Shown in pieces: positions 41,878 to 47,557 of a stretch of 47,557 bases of DNA. Below the pieces are notes generated by a model. The model ran no database searches. It had not been told where the DNA came from and saw only the letters and a program-made list of their open reading frames with translations. How positions within the stretch are numbered: the stretch's first letter is position 1; the number at the start of each line of letters is the position of its first letter. Source of the stretch: Haemophilus sp. C1 (lineage in GTDB: Bacteria > Pseudomonadota > Gammaproteobacteria > Enterobacterales > Pasteurellaceae); assembly GCF_001276515.1 (NCBI RefSeq), contig NZ_LDVZ01000016.1, forward strand, positions 1-47,557, read 5' to 3'. Both the position numbers and the translations under genes were made by a program.

Positions 41878-43254
41878 TTAAATAAAGAATGCACTTGGTT
41901 GGAATAATTTTTCAATTTCAGGCACATTCTTCTTATCACTCAAATAAATCACCACATGATCGCCTTCTTCAATCACAACTTGGCGTCGTGCAACAATTAC
42001 ATCATTGCCACGCAATAAAGCACCAATAATTGTACCCATAGGCAAACGCAACTCACCAATTTTTCGGCCCACTACATTTGAGGTATTCGCATCACCATGC
42101 GCTACAATTTCAATAGCTTCAGCAATACCATGTCGTAATGTAGCCACATTTTTCACATCACCTTTACGAACATGTCCAAGCAAAGCAGAAATTGTCGCTT
42201 GCTGTGGTGAAACAACAATATCGATACTTCCACCTTGAATCAGGTTTATATAAGCAATTCGTTGAATCAGCACCATTGCCTTCTTGGCACCCAAACGTTT
42301 TGCCAATAAAGCGGACATAATATTAGCTTCATCATCACTACTCAATGAAAGGAATACATCAACATTTTCAATATGCTCTTCAAACAATAAATTTTGATCA
42401 GACGCATCACCATAAAAAACTAGGGTTTTTGAAAGTTTTTCAGCTAACAAATTAGCCCGTTCTTCATCGCGCTCAATTAATTTTACGGTACAAACATTTT
42501 CCAAACATTTCGCAACACCAGCGGCAACATTTCCTCCCCCAACAATCATTACGCGTTTATAAGGTTTTTCTAAGCGTTGAAGTTCACTCATTACAGCTTT
42601 TATATGCTCAGTTGCACAAATAAAAGTAATTTCATCGCCGGCTTCAACAATAGTAGAACCCTGCGGGCGAATCGGTTTGCCATTACGCAAAATAGACATA
42701 ATACGGCAATCAATATGTGGCATATGTTCACGAAATGCGGAAAGCGCATATCCAACCAAAGGACCACCATAATAAGCTCTCACCACAACCATGCTAATAC
42801 GATTATTAGCAAAATGAGCAACTTGTAATGCTCCTGGATAAGCAATTAAGCGTGTAATTTCATCTGTCACAAGATTTTCAGGCGAAATCAAATGATCAAT
42901 AGGTACATTTTCATCATTGAATAACTTATCTTTTTCACGCAAATATTCTGAATTACGAATACGGGCAATACGCGTTGGTGTATTAAATAATGTATAGCCC
43001 ATTTGGCAGGCTACCATATTAATTTCATCAGAGGCTGTTACGGCAACCATTAAATCGGCATCGGCCGCACCTGCATCACGAAGCACTTTTGGTGATGATG
43101 GCGAGCCTTGCACCACACGCAAATCATGCTTTTCTTGTAAGGCTTGTAACTGTGGGGATTCGTTATCAACGAGTGTGATATCGTTATCTTCACTAACCAA
43201 ATTTTCGGCAAGCGTTGTTCCTACCTGACCTGCGCCCAAAATGATAATTTTCAT
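41878..43254 (-). CDS. trkA: Trk potassium transport regulator TrkA
   Basis: The 458-residue protein is the cytoplasmic NAD(H)-binding regulator of the Trk potassium transporters. Two RCK domain pairs are visible: [20 protein letters not shown] at the start and [20 protein letters not shown] near residue 235. Each is followed by a C-terminal RCK part. E. coli TrkA has 458 residues. It starts 12 bases after rsmB. Confidence 0.97.
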   Translation of the reverse strand: MKIIILGAGQVGTTLAENLVSEDNDITLVDNESPQLQALQEKHDLRVVQGSPSSPKVLRDAGAADADLMVAVTASDEINMVACQMGYTLFNTPTRIARIRNSEYLREKDKLFNDENVPIDHLISPENLVTDEITRLIAYPGALQVAHFANNRISMVVVRAYYGGPLVGYALSAFREHMPHIDCRIMSILRNGKPIRPQGSTIVEAGDEITFICATEHIKAVMSELQRLEKPYKRVMIVGGGNVAAGVAKCLENVCTVKLIERDEERANLLAEKLSKTLVFYGDASDQNLLFEEHIENVDVFLSLSSDDEANIMSALLAKRLGAKKAMVLIQRIAYINLIQGGSIDIVVSPQQATISALLGHVRKGDVKNVATLRHGIAEAIEIVAHGDANTSNVVGRKIGELRLPMGTIIGALLRGNDVIVARRQVVIEEGDHVVIYLSDKKNVPEIEKLFQPSAFFI

Positions 43255-43266
43255 TATCGCTCTCCT

Positions 43267-45575
<2,309 letters not shown>

Positions 45576-45604
45576 AATGTTCTACGTTATGGTGATTGAT
45601 AGGA

Positions 45605-45632
45605 AAAGTGCGGTTAAAATCAACCGCACTTT
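45605..45632. terminator. Uptake-sequence hairpin between def and fmt
   Basis: AAAGTGCGGTT (45605-45615) pairs with AACCGCACTTT (45622-45632) around a six-base loop. On the minus strand TTTTCC follows, a weak T tract. It may partly terminate def or limit fmt expression. Confidence 0.6.
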
Positions 45633-45649
45633 AATTAAGAATCAGAAGC

Positions 45650-46159
45650 TTATTGTTTCGCAATTTGTTTTTTATATTTCACCAATTTTTCTTTAATACG
45701 TTGGCGTTTAAGTGGAGAAAGATAATCAACAAATAAAATACCATTTAAATGATCAATTTCGTGTTGAATACAGATCGCAAGCAAACCATCCGCATCTAAA
45801 GTAAATTCTTTACCATCACGATCTAACGCTCTCACTTTCACTTTTTCTTTACGAGGAACCAAAGCACGGAACCCCGGAATGGATAAGCATCCTTCTTCAA
45901 TTCCCGTTTCGCCTTCAGAAGCCAAAATTTCTGGATTGATGAGGACAAGTTGATTTTGTTTATCACCTTCAACATCAATAGTAATAATACGTTGCAAAAT
46001 ATCTACTTGAGGTGCAGCTAAACCAATACCTTCCTCTTGATACATCGTGTCAAACATACCATCAACAATTTTACGAATTGCATCATTAACTTCAGTAACA
46101 GGCTCACAAACAACCTTTAAGTGATCATCAGGATAAATTAATACATTAAGTGCGGTCAT
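45650..46159 (-). CDS. def: Peptide deformylase
   Basis: The 169-residue iron-type deformylase removes formyl from nascent proteins. Motif 1 is [10 protein letters not shown], motif 2 is EEGCLSIPG, and motif 3 is QHEIDHLNG, with the metal ligands Cys, His and His. E. coli Def is 169 residues. Its first codons (ATG-ACC-GCA-CTT) are an uptake sequence. It starts the def-fmt-rsmB-trkA-mscL cluster. Confidence 0.97.
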   Translation of the reverse strand: MTALNVLIYPDDHLKVVCEPVTEVNDAIRKIVDGMFDTMYQEEGIGLAAPQVDILQRIITIDVEGDKQNQLVLINPEILASEGETGIEEGCLSIPGFRALVPRKEKVKVRALDRDGKEFTLDADGLLAICIQHEIDHLNGILFVDYLSPLKRQRIKEKLVKYKKQIAKQ

Positions 46160-46227
46160 AATTTCTCTTATTTTTAAGAATAAAATTCTGGCGAGATTGT
46201 AGCACAGGTAAGGAAGGATGTGTAGAA

Positions 46228-46245
46228 AAGCCCCGAATAGGGCTT
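46228..46245. terminator. Short hairpin upstream of def
   Basis: AAGCCC (46228-46233) pairs with GGGCTT (46240-46245) around six bases. On the minus strand TTTTCTAC follows. It may terminate transcripts coming from the right, before the def promoter. Confidence 0.5.
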
Positions 46246-46279
46246 GAGAATATTAAATAGGAAATCCACAAAATTAAAT

Positions 46280-46550
46280 TCAGTAACTATAACTAGCAAA
46301 ATATGAGTATTCCTGATATAGATACGTATCTAACTCCAATAGTTTCTTATATTTCTGAATTTCATCGTCTAAAGAAACATCATCGTTTAAAATATAGGAA
46401 TAAATAGATGAGAACGTGCATAGCACCTCTTTTGTTTCACTTATACACTCCAGTGCCAAATTCTTCGCATGTGCTACTACTAAGGATAGCGGAAAAGAGA
46501 GAGTTTGGGGAGGGAATACCTGTTTCGGGGAAAACAGGTATTTATCTATA
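46280..46550 (-). pseudogene. Possible remnant of a small unknown gene
   Basis: Between def and the lipoprotein gene lie 468 bases without a complete gene. On the minus strand a frame of about 90 codons is open from an upstream stop near 46555 to TGA at 46280-46282. It reads ...VAHAKNLALECISETKE... and ends with LELDTYLYQEYSYFASYSY. It has no ATG or ribosome-binding site at its left end. Composition is protein-like rather than random. I take it as a possible C-terminal remnant, with low confidence. Confidence 0.3.
46515..46542. repeat. Strong 11-base hairpin in the gap before def
   Basis: AATACCTGTTT (46515-46525) pairs perfectly with AAACAGGTATT (46532-46542) around CGGGGA. T runs are short on both strands, so a terminator role is weak. 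It lies at the upstream edge of the open frame described at 46280-46550 and 86 bases past the lipoprotein gene end. Confidence 0.7.
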
Positions 46551-46627
46551 TATTACTTATTTAATTTCAACTTTCATTTTTTTCAAAACAAGCTTTAAAA
46601 ACAAGTAGTTAGTGTACCGTATGTATT

Positions 46628-47113
46628 TCAATATGTTGTTCTAGGAACATAAGAATATGGATTTTGAACTCTCCAAGTATTTTTCGATTCGCTAGCAGAG
46701 CTTATTGCTGCAGCCTGTCTCTCAATGGCAGCAGCCTGCTTTCTTTGTCCATCAAATTGAATATCTATATTCTTAACACTTTTACTAGAAACATGTGTAG
46801 TATAGCTTGCACCATTAGGAGTAACAGTAAATTTAGCTGGATAATCTTCATTTGCCCCACCAACCCAAACAGCTTTACAAGGTGATGTTTGAACATACCC
46901 ATTTTGTAAATCAATATCAGTTATCCTATATTGTAATGTACTCGGTGTATAGCCCTGATCTTGAAAAACACCATTAGCATTCACACATAATAATCTTGCA
47001 GATTCTGGGAATGAATTGTATTGCACATACAATGTCGGTATAGGAGGAACAGAACTACCGCATCCATAAATAGCTATTAACAATATTCCAGATAAGCATA
47101 AACGTTTAATCAT
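46628..47113 (-). CDS. Small putative lipoprotein of unknown function
   Basis: The 161-residue protein begins MIKRLCLSGILLIAIYGCGS, a signal peptide with a lipobox-like LIAIYGC; the cysteine at residue 18 would be lipidated and the +2 glycine favours the outer membrane. The rest has about four cysteines, a conserved-looking YPAKFTVTPNGASYTTH stretch, and a Q/A-rich segment with two QAAAI units at about 125-136. The ATG at 47113 has a strong GGAGGAATTT and overlaps the stop of the upstream gene (ATGATTAA). I recognise no family. Confidence 0.6.
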   Translation of the reverse strand: MIKRLCLSGILLIAIYGCGSSVPPIPTLYVQYNSFPESARLLCVNANGVFQDQGYTPSTLQYRITDIDLQNGYVQTSPCKAVWVGGANEDYPAKFTVTPNGASYTTHVSSKSVKNIDIQFDGQRKQAAAIERQAAAISSASESKNTWRVQNPYSYVPRTTY

Positions 47114-47291
47114 AAATTCCTCCACCAAGTTCATTTCGTGTTGGAATCATACATAATTTATCTCGTAATTGAGCATCAGTATCCACTGCATAATTCTGAA
47201 CATCTATCAAATCTTCTAAATTATATTGATATTTATGACCTAAGTTATCTTGGTAAAACTTTCTACCATTTTCAAATTTAGCTATTAACAT
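47106..47291 (-). CDS. 61-residue protein of unknown function
   Basis: The small protein MLIAKFENGRKFYQDNLGHK is charged, soluble and without signal peptide. AGGTAGAGAT precedes its ATG. Its stop overlaps the start of the lipoprotein gene, with the strong ribosome-binding site of that gene inside its own last codons. This indicates a two-gene operon. No homologous family is known to me. It starts 142 bases from the terminator of the neighbouring rRNA operon and has a dyad-flanked promoter candidate upstream. Confidence 0.6.
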   Translation of the reverse strand: MLIAKFENGRKFYQDNLGHKYQYNLEDLIDVQNYAVDTDAQLRDKLCMIPTRNELGGGIYD

Positions 47292-47330
47292 ATCTCTACC
47301 TATGTAAAAGTTTTTTCCATTATGTTTTTA

Positions 47331-47368
47331 TTCTTTCTGTCAAGAAAGAATAAACCCAGTATACTGGG
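47331..47368 (-). promoter_or_regulatory. Promoter with overlapping operator-like dyads
   Basis: On the minus strand a perfect -35 TTGACA lies in the centre of TTCTTTCT-TGAC-AGAAAGAA (plus coordinates 47331-47350), an 8-base inverted repeat. A second perfect 14-base palindrome CCCAGTATACTGGG lies directly upstream at 47355-47368. A weak -10 ATAATG-like element lies 14-15 bases further on. The setting suggests a repressed promoter for the two-gene unit. Confidence 0.45.
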
Positions 47369-47435
47369 CAAAAAAATGGCTTCTATTTGAGGGTAAATAA
47401 TGAGAATGAAGATGAATATAATGAATTAGAAAAGC

Positions 47436-47463
47436 AAAAAACCCCAGTCGTTAAACTGGGGTT
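47436..47463 (-). terminator. Terminator of the rRNA operon
   Basis: AACCCCAGT (47440-47448) pairs perfectly with ACTGGGGTT (47455-47463) around CGTTAA. On the minus strand T5 follows. It lies 35 bases past the 5S rRNA 3' end. Confidence 0.93.
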
Positions 47464-47497
47464 CTTCTGTTTTTACTTAATTTAGATATGTATTTGG

Positions 47498-47557
47498 TAA
47501 CCTAGCGGTGCCCTACTCTCACATGGGGATGCCCCACACTACCATCGGCATTACAGC
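47498..47557 (-). rRNA. rrf: 5S ribosomal RNA, 3' part (truncated by window)
   Basis: Reading the minus strand, GCCGATGGTAGTGTGGGGC and the following CCCCATGTGAGAGTAGGGCA are the conserved 3' half of gamma-proteobacterial 5S rRNA. About 60 bases are present. The 5' half lies beyond the window. The 23S and 16S genes are expected further right. Confidence 0.93.

Noticed and set aside
46408..46608. 66-codon plus-strand open frame between def and the lipoprotein gene
   Set aside because: It spans a strong hairpin, has no ribosome-binding site, and reads as a low-quality hydrophobic tail. The minus-strand frame over the same bases looks more protein-like.

Overview
The window is chromosomal DNA from a Pasteurellaceae bacterium, most likely Haemophilus influenzae or a very close relative such as H. 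haemolyticus. The evidence is moderately AT-rich DNA, dozens of copies of the Haemophilus DNA-uptake core AAGTGCGGT / ACCGCACTT, and a gene order matching long stretches of the H. influenzae chromosome (rraA-menA-trmO-tehA-rpoCB-rplAK-deoD-nupC and so on). I compare with strain Rd KW20 from memory only. Several residues of TehA seem to differ from the Rd protein as I remember it, so a divergent strain or sister species is possible.

Layout. 1-3.4 kb: a possible insertion-sequence end, then rraA, menA, trmO and tehA. 3.5-13.4 kb: rpoC, rpoB, rplA and rplK on the minus strand, without rplJ-rplL between rplA and rpoB. 13.6-18.1 kb: deoD, nupC and an unexplained glycyl-radical enzyme with its activase (yjjI/yjjW), a nucleoside-linked cluster with a CRP-like site upstream. 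18.3-20 kb: a YczE-type membrane protein whose end overlaps a convergent GT9 glycosyltransferase. 20-25.6 kb: fba, pgk, an RNase T2, a ferredoxin, a tyrosine permease and tdk. 25.7-31.1 kb: tsaD, then the macromolecular-synthesis operon rpsU-dnaG-rpoD on the opposite strand. 31.1-33 kb: rplI-rpsR-priB-rpsF, then infA. 33.2-34.9 kb: an AT-rich lipooligosaccharide cassette (losA/losB type) with two tandem CGAGCATA octamers inside the first gene, a probable phase-variation switch. 34.9-38.7 kb: ksgA, apaH, a Pasteurellaceae-specific gene and ndh. 38.7-41.3 kb: the envelope-stress genes rpoE-rseA-rseB with a good sigma-E promoter, and sdhE. 41.4-46.2 kb: mscL, trkA and def-fmt-rsmB. 46.2-47.6 kb: a possible gene remnant, a two-gene unit of unknown function (61-residue protein plus small lipoprotein) and the 3' end of an rRNA operon (5S on the minus strand).

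Most of the window is core housekeeping. The accessory or unusual parts are the los cassette, the terminal region next to the 5S gene, the yjjI/yjjW pair, an unusual dyad-rich spacer between tsaD and tdk, and gene junctions (rpoD next to rplI, tehA next to rpoC, a gene of HI_0552 type next to ndh and rpoE) that differ from the Rd order I remember. Intergenic terminators are often built from two facing uptake sequences. No tRNA gene, CRISPR array, prophage or complete transposase gene was seen.
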